A stretch of 5,067 bases of DNA from SAR202 cluster bacterium (GCA_030740335.1 JASLXL010000164.1:1-5067); one strand, 5' to 3'; shown: positions 1-5,067, numbered from the stretch's first letter. Numbers and translations are program-made. Notes: a model not told the origin generated them from the letters alone.

Positions 1-1
1 G

Positions 2-202
2 ACGGGCTACAATGATCGGCGGGCCGGGCAGAAGTGGTTTGGTAGGCTACTGGCCCCCGTGGCAGACTCATATATCCGAACAAAAGCCACCGAGAATTTT
101 ACGCACGAGATCATGCCTATAAGAGGTCATGGCGGTGAGAGAATACCTGAAACATACGTGGAGCGGGTGGTACCCTGGCTTCGTGATCGGGGGCTGGTCT
201 AG
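2..202 (+). CDS. C-terminal end of an unidentified protein, possibly an alpha/beta hydrolase (5' end outside window)
   Basis: This frame is open from the window edge and gives 66 codons before TAG at 200-202; the start lies upstream of base 1. The last part reads as real protein: a hydrophobic strand (HEIMPI, residues 35-40 of the visible part), then RGHGGERIP (41-49), then an amphipathic helix ending in VVPWLRDRGLV. A strand, a His-Gly turn, a nearby Pro and a closing helix with Trp-Leu resemble the end of some alpha/beta-hydrolase esterases, where that His is catalytic. That family guess is weak. A competing frame (bases 3-119) is also open but has no protein-like character. The stop lies in a CTAG that also supplies the stop of the reverse-strand remnant at 199-542, an arrangement seen in tail-to-tail gene pairs. 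Confidence 0.5.
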   Translation, partial: TGYNDRRAGQKWFGRLLAPVADSYIRTKATENFTHEIMPIRGHGGERIPETYVERVVPWLRDRGLV

Positions 203-542
203 GAAGCCTGTCCCCTGCTGCCAGGCTCCGAGGTGCTGTACGTCTGCGCTGGTTCTCGACGGCCACGGGTGTGGAACGAGTACAGGGACGCGTTCTCCAG
301 TGAAATCTGAACCTCACTGGGCTGCCCGCGAACCTGCCAATGTCCGCATCGCTCCTCCATACGACCGTGTGTCGAACTTCATTTCCAGCAAAGGATTCGC
401 AATCCGCAGCCGCGGACCCCGGCAAGGTTCGCCCACGGTCGTCGAGAACTTCCACGCGTAGCAATCCGAAGTCCGCCGATCGTCCGGGGCTAGTGGATTC
501 ATCGGCCTGGCAAACGAAGAAAACAACTCGAAGTGAGGTAAC
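199..542 (-). pseudogene. Frameshifted C-terminal remnant of a protein with a glycosidase-associated beta-sandwich tail
   Basis: Reading the reverse strand from about 542 downwards, the frame gives LLRVEVLDDRGRTLPG, then AADCESFAGNEVRHTVVW, then DADIGRFAGSPVRFRFH. From general knowledge this follows a recurring C-terminal beta-sandwich pattern (LRVEvLD..GrplpGfs..Dc...gdeVr..V.W.g..dls.laGrpVrLRF.l.nAsLYsF) found at the end of sialidase-like or glycosidase-like and uncharacterised secreted proteins. At bases 301-302 the frame breaks. The expected continuation LENASLYSFHTRGRREP appears from base 300 in another frame and stops at 201-199. One missing base restores continuity. Upstream, the frame meets a stop at 545-543 and the DUF1800 gene begins, so the several hundred residues expected before this tail are missing. 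It is either a decayed gene or, for the single indel only, a sequencing error. The exact left boundary of homology (465-542) is uncertain. Confidence 0.6.
535..538 (+). promoter_or_regulatory. Ribosome binding site of the DUF1800 gene
   Basis: GAGG lies 7 bases before the ATG at 546 and supports this start over the next in-frame ATG at 573. Starting at 573 would leave only two residues before the conserved HLMRRAGFG motif. Confidence 0.6.
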
Positions 543-545
543 TCA

Positions 546-1988
546 ATGAGCAAGAAGAGCGATACTGCTTTGATGGCACATCTGATGCGAAGGGCCGGGT
601 TTGGTACCACTAAAGCGGAGTTGGAAGACTATTTGGCTGGCGGTTATGAGCAGACCGTGGAAACCCTGCTCGCACCGGAAGGCTCCAACTCGACAAACGA
701 CGCTTTGATCCGTAGATATCATCCGGATCATTCGGCAACTCATGACGTTGGAGGAGCAGGATCGTACTGGTTATATAGATTGATCTCTACGAAAGAACCT
801 CTAAAGGAGAAGATTGCGCTTTTCTGGCACAACATCTTTGCCACGGGTTATGCCAAAGTCACTAACGGTAAGCCCTTAAGTGATCAGCTCAGAATGTTTC
901 GGGACCACGGTATGGGAAGTTTGGACAACCTACTGTTACAGCTCTCCCGTGATCCGGCCATGATCATATGGCTAGACAATATCGACAATCACGATGGCGC
1001 CATCAACGAGAACTTTGGTCGAGAGCTTCTTGAGCTATTTTCAATGGGAGTTGGGAACTACACAGAAGACGACATAAAGGAATGTTCAAGGGCGTTCACG
1101 GGGTGGACGGTGGCAAACGCCGACTATACGAAGCAGACCGCCGTTAGGAACTCGATATGGCCCTACGGGAAGCTAGCGTGGCGCTATGAGTACGACGAGG
1201 AAGACCATGACGATGGTCCTAAGACCTTCCTGGGAGAGACGGGCAACTTCAACGGGGAGGACATTATCGACATCATCTGCAAGCAGCTGGCGGCAGCCCG
1301 CTTCATATCCAGGCACATGTACCACTTCTTTGTGGCTGATGAGCCTCCCGTACCCCAATGGTCCTACAAGCCGCCACGCGACATCGATGCCGTGAAGCTA
1401 CTGGAGAAGGCGTATTTTGACAGCCATTACAACATAACCGAGATGCTGAGAGTGCTCTTTAACTCGGACTTCTTCAAGTCCGAGGACTGCCGTAATGCAA
1501 AAGTAAAAAGCCCAGCCGAGCTTGTCGTTGGTGTCTTGAGGTTGACTGAAGAGTTCGCGTCTCCAAGGCTCGAGATCGCGGTTCGCAACAATCAACTCAC
1601 TTACATGGGTCAGCAGCTCTTAAATCCACCCTCCGTGGAGGGGTGGCATCAAGGGCTCGAATGGATCTCGACAGATTCTCTTATCGAGAGGGTCAACTTT
1701 GCGTCCCAGCATCTTGGCGATAGCCGAAATGCTGGTGTGAAAAGGATAATCGGGAACATTATTCAAGACGAGGACGAATACTTGACCGCTGAATCGTGCG
1801 TGGACAAATGTCTCGATGAGTTAGGTGCTTTGGGGGCATCGCCATACATTCGCGATACGTTGATCCAATTCGCTAATAACAACGGCCTTCCAGACATCAA
1901 TCTATCCACTGATCGTGAAAGAGCCGAAGATAAGCTTTCTGCAATTCTTGGCGTGGTTGGTTCAATACCGGAGTTTCAGCGAACCTAG
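546..1988 (+). CDS. DUF1800 domain-containing protein
   Basis: The product is 480 residues, a usual length for the DUF1800 family (PF08811), and the domain fills the protein. Family landmarks in order are HLMRRAGFG (12-20), ALFWHNIFATGYAKV (91-105), SRDPAMIIWLDN (134-145), NENFGRELLELFSMGVG (154-170), YTEDDIKECSRAFTGW (172-187), the helix around RFISRHMYHFF (252-262) and the closing GWHQGLEW segment (366-373) with its ERVNFA helix (381-386). The biochemical role of the family is not established. Members often sit beside a DUF1501 (sulfatase-like) gene and some are exported. I see no N-terminal signal peptide or Tat motif here, so location is open. The next gene, an NHL propeller, starts 63 bases after the stop with no terminator-like hairpin between, so co-transcription is likely. 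Family assignment is secure; function is unknown. Confidence 0.92.
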   Translation: MSKKSDTALMAHLMRRAGFGTTKAELEDYLAGGYEQTVETLLAPEGSNSTNDALIRRYHPDHSATHDVGGAGSYWLYRLISTKEPLKEKIALFWHNIFATGYAKVTNGKPLSDQLRMFRDHGMGSLDNLLLQLSRDPAMIIWLDNIDNHDGAINENFGRELLELFSMGVGNYTEDDIKECSRAFTGWTVANADYTKQTAVRNSIWPYGKLAWRYEYDEEDHDDGPKTFLGETGNFNGEDIIDIICKQLAAARFISRHMYHFFVADEPPVPQWSYKPPRDIDAVKLLEKAYFDSHYNITEMLRVLFNSDFFKSEDCRNAKVKSPAELVVGVLRLTEEFASPRLEIAVRNNQLTYMGQQLLNPPSVEGWHQGLEWISTDSLIERVNFASQHLGDSRNAGVKRIIGNIIQDEDEYLTAESCVDKCLDELGALGASPYIRDTLIQFANNNGLPDINLSTDRERAEDKLSAILGVVGSIPEFQRT

Positions 1989-2044
1989 CAGACGACCAGC
2001 GTGCTCTAAGGCTCGGCTGAAACACCACTAACTTATAACCTGGT

Positions 2045-2050
2045 AAGAGG
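2045..2050 (+). promoter_or_regulatory. Shine-Dalgarno-like AAGAGG with unusual spacing before the NHL gene
   Basis: AAGAGG ends only one base before the ATG at 2052, too close for normal initiation there. It lies 7 bases before an in-frame TTG at 2058 (codon 3 of the longer reading). Translation may therefore begin at TTG 2058, which removes only two residues from the protein. Confidence 0.4.
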
Positions 2051-2051
2051 C

Positions 2052-3080
2052 ATGGCATTGAGAGACTACACATCCTCCAGCACCGAGACACGCTTCCTGC
2101 GCTATAGTCACACCATCGGGCTCTGCGTGATGCAAGGACGCGGCTTCATGTTCCCCTCTGACACATTGATAGCTAAAGATGGACGTATGCATACTGTGAG
2201 CCGCGGGTCTAACGATCCGCAGCTTCAGTTGCGGATCACCATCTATGACATCGATAGCGAGTATTACGGAGTGTACGGTGGATACGACGATGGACTCAGG
2301 TGGCCTGTGGCAATCGCTTCCGACAATGAAGGAAATGTGTTCATTAGCGATGAGCAGACTAACAGGATTAACATCTATAACCCCGATGGGTCAGTCGTAG
2401 GTTACTGGGGAGTGGGTGGGGACGGGGATGGGGAACTACGAGGACCCTCGGGTATCGCCTTCGATTCAAACGGCGATCTATTTATATCCGATCATCTGAA
2501 TAACAGGGTCCAGAAATTCACCAAAGACGGAAAATTCCTAATGAGTTTTAGCAATCGAACATCTGGTAATAATAGTCTCGCTTTGCCGTGGGGTCTTACT
2601 GTGGCCTCCGACAGTTGTGTATATGTGGCAGACTGGGCCAATCACCGTGTCAGCAAGTATTCCGATGGTGGGGACTTCATCCGGACTTTTGGCAGCGCGG
2701 GCGATGGAGATGGAGAGTTCATGAACCCGTCTAGCGTGGCAGTCGATGATGATGGGTACATATACGTGGCGGACTGGGGGAACGAAAGGGTCCAAGTCCT
2801 CGATGGAGATGGAGGATTTGTCACCAAGCTTCGCGGCGCCGCGACGACGTCAAAATGGGCGCAAGCGTTTTTCGACGCCAATAGCGAAGAAGCGGAGCCC
2901 AGATCTCGGTCCAATCTGGAGCCGGACTTGAGCCCTTTTGGGGGTGACCACCATGAGGAGTCCGCCCATACAGAGAAATTCTTCTGGGGGCCCACTTCAG
3001 TCAAATTGGATTGCGCCGGACGGCTGTACGTCACCGAAAGTAACCGGCACAGAGTCCAGATCTACGAAAGAGTCGCATGA
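2052..3080 (+). CDS. NHL-repeat six-bladed beta-propeller protein
   Basis: The product is 342 residues and is nearly all NHL repeats (PF01436 type). One degenerate blade covers about 16-66 (YSHTIG, GRGFMFPSDT). Clear repeats follow at 81-113 (FISDEQTNRINIY), 128-160 (LFISDHLNNRVQKF), 176-207 (VYVADWANHRVSKY) and 221-254 (IYVADWGNERVQVL), with a last one at 310-342 (LYVTESNRHRVQIY). Two loops carry the typical GDGDGE turn (123-128 and 217-222). That makes a six-bladed propeller. Residues 255-309 form a long acidic insert between blades 5 and 6. No signal peptide or transmembrane helix is visible. NHL propellers mostly bind proteins, RNA or ligands, and some are enzymes; nothing here identifies the partner. 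Placement 63 bases after DUF1800 suggests a shared transcript. An earlier in-frame start is excluded by TAA at 2007-2009; TTG 2058 is an alternative start. Confidence 0.88.
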   Translation: MALRDYTSSSTETRFLRYSHTIGLCVMQGRGFMFPSDTLIAKDGRMHTVSRGSNDPQLQLRITIYDIDSEYYGVYGGYDDGLRWPVAIASDNEGNVFISDEQTNRINIYNPDGSVVGYWGVGGDGDGELRGPSGIAFDSNGDLFISDHLNNRVQKFTKDGKFLMSFSNRTSGNNSLALPWGLTVASDSCVYVADWANHRVSKYSDGGDFIRTFGSAGDGDGEFMNPSSVAVDDDGYIYVADWGNERVQVLDGDGGFVTKLRGAATTSKWAQAFFDANSEEAEPRSRSNLEPDLSPFGGDHHEESAHTEKFFWGPTSVKLDCAGRLYVTESNRHRVQIYERVA

Positions 3081-3129
3081 GTCAGAGAGCAACTCCTCCT
3101 TTTGTCACGGAAGGATCAACAGCTACGTG

Positions 3130-3175
3130 CTAGCCCCGTGGGTAGGGCTGTACCAGCAGAAGAGTCATGGGCTAG
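3130..3175. repeat. Short inverted repeat in the NHL-lipoprotein intergenic gap
   Basis: CTAGCCC (3130-3136) and GGGCTAG (3169-3175) are perfect 7-base inverted arms separated by 32 bases, with a further GGGCT at 3145-3149 that could pair with the left arm instead. There is no T-run after it, so it is not a clear intrinsic terminator. It could be a weak RNA structure or chance. The rest of the gap 3081-3219 shows no gene. Confidence 0.25.
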
Positions 3176-3219
3176 ATAGAATCTTTCGGGATTGATACTA
3201 ACGTTCATGGGGGTTAGTT

Positions 3220-3966
3220 GTGACTGGGGACATGAAGATGAATCTCAAATCCATATCGCTTCTACTACTACCCGCAGTATTAATGTTGGTGATGGTTGCG
3301 TGCGGCGGTACTCCGCAGTCGACTCCTGCGCCCATCGCGACGGCGACGACCGCTCCGGTTGCGACCGAGGGCACTGCGCGGCCCACCGCCCGGCCTGTCC
3401 CCGCCGAGGGCACGGCGGGGACCACCGCCCGGCCCGTCCCCGCCGAGGCCACGCCAATGCCGAAGCTGTCGCCCCTTCCCCCTGCCTCGGAGGTCACCTA
3501 CGACCGGCAGAAGGAGTTGCTGAGGGCGCTGGTACAGGAGTGGTTCGTCGGTGTGAACAACCTAGATAGGCCTCGATTGAAACTGCTGCCGGACGTCAGA
3601 GATAACCGTCGAGGCGGCATACTGATCCACATCGAGATCAACGGCGACGAGTACGACACGACGACCAAGAAGAAGGCCGAGCTCGACATACTCATGCGGG
3701 ACACCTACGAGCTCATCTACACGACGGGTTACGAGGTGACCGAGGTTGCGATAACCGCCGTCATGAACGGCGTCCGTCACATAACAGCGAAGAGCGCATC
3801 GACCGAGCCCATACAGGCTTTCAGATCGAGGCTGCGAGGCGACGCCGCCGCGACCGTGGACTGGGCCAACAAGGACTCCCTGGACTTTAACGAGATATGG
3901 GAAAACGTGCTGCTGAACACGGCCTGGAAGCGGGAGCTGGCGGAGGAGGCCGAGGCCGGCCCATAG
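3220..3966 (+). CDS. Predicted lipoprotein with a Pro/Thr/Ala-rich linker, function unknown
   Basis: Counted from GTG 3220 the product is 248 residues. A charged start (MKMNLK, 5-10) and a hydrophobic stretch (11-26) lead to VACGG, with Cys28 as the likely lipidated residue. Position -3 is Met, a weaker lipobox residue than Leu. Residues 31-90 are a low-complexity Thr/Pro/Ala linker. About 92-242 looks globular, with strands (ILIHIEI at 124-130, VTEVAITAV at 163-171), a helix between them, a distinctive GVNNLDRPRLK (101-111) and an acidic C-terminus. I recognise no named domain. The protein is probably anchored outside the cytoplasmic membrane. The start is uncertain: GGGGG at 3209-3213 is 6 bases before GTG 3220, while GGGGA at 3226-3230 is 7 bases before ATG 3238, which gives MNLKSISLLLL and an equally good signal peptide. 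Base composition is much more GC-rich than in neighbouring genes, especially in the linker. Confidence 0.8.
   Translation: MTGDMKMNLKSISLLLLPAVLMLVMVACGGTPQSTPAPIATATTAPVATEGTARPTARPVPAEGTAGTTARPVPAEATPMPKLSPLPPASEVTYDRQKELLRALVQEWFVGVNNLDRPRLKLLPDVRDNRRGGILIHIEINGDEYDTTTKKKAELDILMRDTYELIYTTGYEVTEVAITAVMNGVRHITAKSASTEPIQAFRSRLRGDAAATVDWANKDSLDFNEIWENVLLNTAWKRELAEEAEAGP
3226..3230 (+). promoter_or_regulatory. Possible ribosome binding site favouring a shorter lipoprotein start
   Basis: GGGGA lies 7 bases before ATG 3238. If used, the lipoprotein begins MNLKSIS, a more typical lipoprotein signal start than the acidic MTGD of the GTG 3220 reading. The competing site is GGGGG at 3209-3213, 6 bases before the GTG. 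Confidence 0.35.
3367..3444 (+). repeat. Two tandem copies of a 39-base unit inside the lipoprotein linker
   Basis: Copy 1 (3367-3405) and copy 2 (3406-3444) align without gaps and differ at 4 of 39 positions. They encode EGTARPTARPVPA and EGTAGTTARPVPA (residues 50-62 and 63-75). A degenerate start of a third copy (GAGGCCACG) follows at 3445. The unit length is a multiple of three, so copy number can change without breaking the frame. Confidence 0.8.
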
Positions 3967-4184
3967 TTGTAGGACCTTGTGTTTCCTGATGCAAAAGGAA
4001 CTTGGGTACGATCCCTAGGCTATATGCCCTCAGAGACGGGGTCATGGGGGAGATGTAACCAAATATGAGACTGCCGCAGGGGCACAGTGATTAAAGAGAG
4101 CAGCCACGGGATGCTCTGTATGCGGTAATGACAACCCACTGGAAGACTAATTCTGTGAGAGGTAGTCAGATCAGGAGGCAAGTA
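3967..4184. other. Intergenic gap without a recognised gene
   Basis: These 218 bases separate the lipoprotein stop from the nitroreductase start. Both strands were read: short open stretches exist (for example a forward one from about 3973 to the TGA at about 4066), but none resembles a known protein. A 5-base inverted pair TTCCT/AGGAA near 3983-4001 is too weak to call a terminator. No clear -35/-10 promoter pair was found, although a promoter for the nitroreductase would be expected here. Confidence 0.5.
4173..4178 (+). promoter_or_regulatory. Strong ribosome binding site of the nitroreductase
   Basis: AGGAGG lies 6 bases before ATG 4185. This fixes the start there rather than at the upstream in-frame ATG 4128, whose extra 19 residues (MTTHWKTNS...) are not part of the nitroreductase fold. 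Confidence 0.85.
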
Positions 4185-4694
4185 ATGGAGGTGTATGAGG
4201 CAGTTCACACGGTGCTAGCAGTCCGTGAGTTTCAGAGTAAGCCCGTGCCTGATAGCGTAGTTCGTCGGATTGTTGAATCTGCACGACTCACTGGGAGCAG
4301 CATGAATGGCCAGCCTTGGCACTTCGTCGTCGTACAGAACCGCGATACCCTTGTTGAAATCGGTTCGCTCGTGAGTTCTGGGCCGTACAACGGGCAGGCA
4401 GCATTCGCAGTTGCCGTAGCCATTAACAAGTCTTCAGTGTTCGGAATCTCCGATGCTAGTCGCGCGATCCAATCAATGGTACTGACTGCATGGTCCGAAG
4501 GCATAGGCTCAAATTGGACGGGATGGGTTGGAATGACAAAAGTTGCCTCTCTTCTTGGGATTCCAGAAAGCCTCGACGTCATTGCCGTGGTGCCATTTGG
4601 CTATCCAACTCAGGTTTACACAAGGGGGAAGAAGCGGCGCAAAAACCTCTCCGAGATTGCTCATCGCGAGCGATTCGGCCAGCAATTCACTTAA
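4185..4694 (+). CDS. Nitroreductase family protein (FMN-type, short form)
   Basis: The product is 169 residues and matches the nitroreductase family (PF00881): an FMN-binding oxidoreductase fold, usually homodimeric, that uses NAD(P)H on nitro, quinone, enone or other substrates. The N-terminal motif VREFQSKPVP (13-22) supplies a basic residue for the FMN phosphate. SSMNGQPWHFVVV (38-50) is the classic N-x-Q-P-W flavin-binding turn. GIGSNW (106-111) corresponds to the usual G-x-G-s-x-W segment. VPFGYP (136-141) followed by KKRRKNLSEIAHRERFG (149-165) is the typical C-terminal end. The length is at the short end for the family, with a reduced middle region (51-80), but all core motifs are present and it looks intact. 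The substrate cannot be inferred. It has its own leader of about 218 bases and looks independently transcribed. No signal peptide is present, so it is likely cytoplasmic. Confidence 0.88.
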   Translation: MEVYEAVHTVLAVREFQSKPVPDSVVRRIVESARLTGSSMNGQPWHFVVVQNRDTLVEIGSLVSSGPYNGQAAFAVAVAINKSSVFGISDASRAIQSMVLTAWSEGIGSNWTGWVGMTKVASLLGIPESLDVIAVVPFGYPTQVYTRGKKRRKNLSEIAHRERFGQQFT

Positions 4695-4750
4695 CCGCTG
4701 CTGTTGCTGCAGTCTCTTGCGGGTCTACAGTAACCCGGATAGACTCGAGT

Positions 4751-4867
4751 TCACTGTTGGGATTGTTCCCAAAGTTCCTCCATGCGCTGCTGGGCCAGAG
4801 CGGGGATTTCAATCTCCCCCAGCGTGACAGGGAGTCGTGTTCCCTTGCGACAGGCGAGCAGGACATC
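4751..4867 (-). pseudogene. Possible C-terminal remnant of a lost reverse-strand gene
   Basis: On the reverse strand bases 4867-4754 are open for 38 codons, followed by TGA at 4753-4751. The translation begins DVLLACRKGTRLPVTL, continues GEIEIPALAQQRMEELWEQ and ends SQQ. It has an ordinary protein composition and looks like a strand plus amphipathic closing helix. There is no start codon in a plausible context, and the frame is closed upstream by a stop at 4870-4868, just before the enolase-type gene. The ending is reminiscent of the tail of Gfo/Idh/MocA-type oxidoreductases, but I cannot confirm the family. It may be a relic of a gene displaced by the downstream one, or a chance open stretch. 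Confidence 0.35.
4757..4772. repeat. Small perfect hairpin downstream of the nitroreductase
   Basis: TTGGGA (4757-4762), loop TTGT, TCCCAA (4767-4772): a 6-base stem with a 4-base loop, 63 bases after the nitroreductase stop. No T-run follows, so terminator function is doubtful. Confidence 0.25.
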
Positions 4868-4876
4868 TCAACCGTC

Positions 4877-4881
4877 GGAGG
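4877..4881 (+). promoter_or_regulatory. Ribosome binding site of the enolase-superfamily gene
   Basis: GGAGG lies 7 bases before GTG 4889, which sets the start of the last gene at a GTG codon. Confidence 0.75.
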
Positions 4882-4888
4882 TTACCGG

Positions 4889-5067
4889 GTGAAAATAACC
4901 GGCATCAAGACATATATGTCCAATTGCTCCAGAGCTGGGGCGGCGGCACGCCGGCGTGGGGCTGAAAGGCGCGGTAGCTCCTTCAAGACCTGGCTCTTTC
5001 TCAAGGTTGAGACGGATTCAGATATCTTCGGATGGGGTGAGGGCAGTGGAGAGTGGCTGTCTCCCCT
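4889..5067 (+). CDS. Enolase-superfamily enzyme, mandelate racemase/muconate lactonizing type (N-terminal fragment, cut by window end)
   Basis: From GTG 4889 the frame is open for 59 codons to the right edge. It begins (M)KITGIKTYM, and after a variable loop gives WLFLKVETDSDIFGWGEGSG (residues 35-54). This is the N-terminal capping-domain signature of the mandelate racemase/muconate lactonizing family: strand KItgI.ty, then W.fvKVeTD.gi.GWGE. The catalytic barrel with its metal ligands and Lys/His bases lies outside the window, so racemase, dehydratase or cycloisomerase activity cannot be decided. In this superfamily the enzyme removes a proton next to a carboxylate with the help of Mg2+. 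Residues 14-31, which fall in the substrate-shaping 20s-loop region, are rich in Arg and Ala (RAGAAARRRGAERRG), suggesting an anionic substrate or a disordered loop; that is inference. The strong GGAGG and 194-base upstream gap suggest its own expression unit. Confidence 0.8.
   Translation, partial: MKITGIKTYMSNCSRAGAAARRRGAERRGSSFKTWLFLKVETDSDIFGWGEGSGEWLSP

Noticed and set aside
129..461. Forward open frame of 110 codons over the left gap
   Set aside because: It is a shadow of the reverse-strand remnant: its sequence has no protein-like pattern, and the antisense translation matches a recognisable domain tail.
314..610. Reverse open frame of 98 codons overlapping the DUF1800 start
   Set aside because: It lies in a different frame from the recognisable remnant and overlaps well-conserved DUF1800 N-terminal coding sequence.
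2034..2039. TATAAC as a -10 promoter element before the NHL gene
   Set aside because: No -35 element at a suitable distance, and it lies within 15 bases of the start codon. Co-transcription with DUF1800 is simpler.
2642..3034. Reverse open frame of 130 codons inside the NHL gene
   Set aside because: It is antisense to conserved NHL repeats, and its Ser/Pro-rich composition is the usual mirror of Gly/Asp-rich coding sequence.
3177..3182. TAGAAT as a -10 promoter element before the lipoprotein
   Set aside because: One mismatch to the consensus, but nothing resembling a -35 box about 17 bases upstream.
3192..3569. Forward and reverse open frames over the lipoprotein linker
   Set aside because: They arise from GC-rich repeats lacking stops in several frames. 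The lipoprotein frame has a signal peptide and a globular domain.
3973..4068. Short forward open stretch after the lipoprotein (DLVFPDAKGTWVRSLGYM...)
   Set aside because: About 31 codons with no start, no binding site and no recognisable family; not enough to call a remnant.
4128..4184. N-terminal extension of the nitroreductase from ATG 4128
   Set aside because: No ribosome binding site fits there. AGGAGG at 4173-4178 and family alignment both point to ATG 4185.
4802..4819. GGGGA ... TCCCC hairpin in the gap before the enolase-type gene
   Set aside because: Only a 5-base stem with an 8-base loop and no T-run; likely chance in GC-rich sequence.

Overview
The window looks like bacterial chromosome with mixed base composition. 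It carries four complete forward-strand genes, two forward-strand genes cut by the window edges, and two stretches of probable decayed coding sequence on the reverse strand. The gene mix (DUF1800 protein, NHL six-bladed propeller, proline/threonine-linked lipoprotein, small nitroreductase, enolase-superfamily enzyme) resembles accessory regions of marine Chloroflexota such as the SAR202 clade, whose genomes are known for expanded enolase-superfamily paralogues. This assignment is inference from gene content; no rRNA or other marker gene is present.

Left edge to 545: the last 66 codons of a forward gene (possibly an alpha/beta hydrolase) enter from the left and stop at 200-202. Facing it on the reverse strand is the C-terminal remnant of a larger protein with a glycosidase-associated beta-sandwich tail. 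It is broken by a one-base frameshift near 301-302 and has lost its upstream part. After frame correction its stop lies in the same CTAG that ends the forward gene, so the two look like an old tail-to-tail pair.

546-3080: a DUF1800 protein is followed after 63 bases by an NHL-repeat beta-propeller protein, probably as one transcript. The DUF1501 protein that usually accompanies DUF1800 is not in the window. 3220-3966: a predicted lipoprotein with a low-complexity linker that contains a 39-base tandem duplication, in locally very GC-rich DNA. 4185-4694: a compact FMN-type nitroreductase with a strong ribosome binding site that places the start 19 codons inside the longest open frame. 4751-4867: a 38-codon reverse-strand open stretch that reads like the C-terminus of a lost protein. 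4889 to the right edge: the N-terminus of an enolase-superfamily (mandelate racemase/muconate lactonizing type) enzyme starting at GTG.

The genes do not form an obvious single pathway. DUF1800 plus NHL is the most likely functional pair. The nitroreductase and the enolase-superfamily enzyme look like independent catabolic or redox genes, each with its own leader of about 200 bases. No RNA gene, CRISPR array, insertion sequence or convincing terminator was seen. The most notable unexplained signal is the pair of reverse-strand remnants, each lying directly upstream of an intact forward gene.
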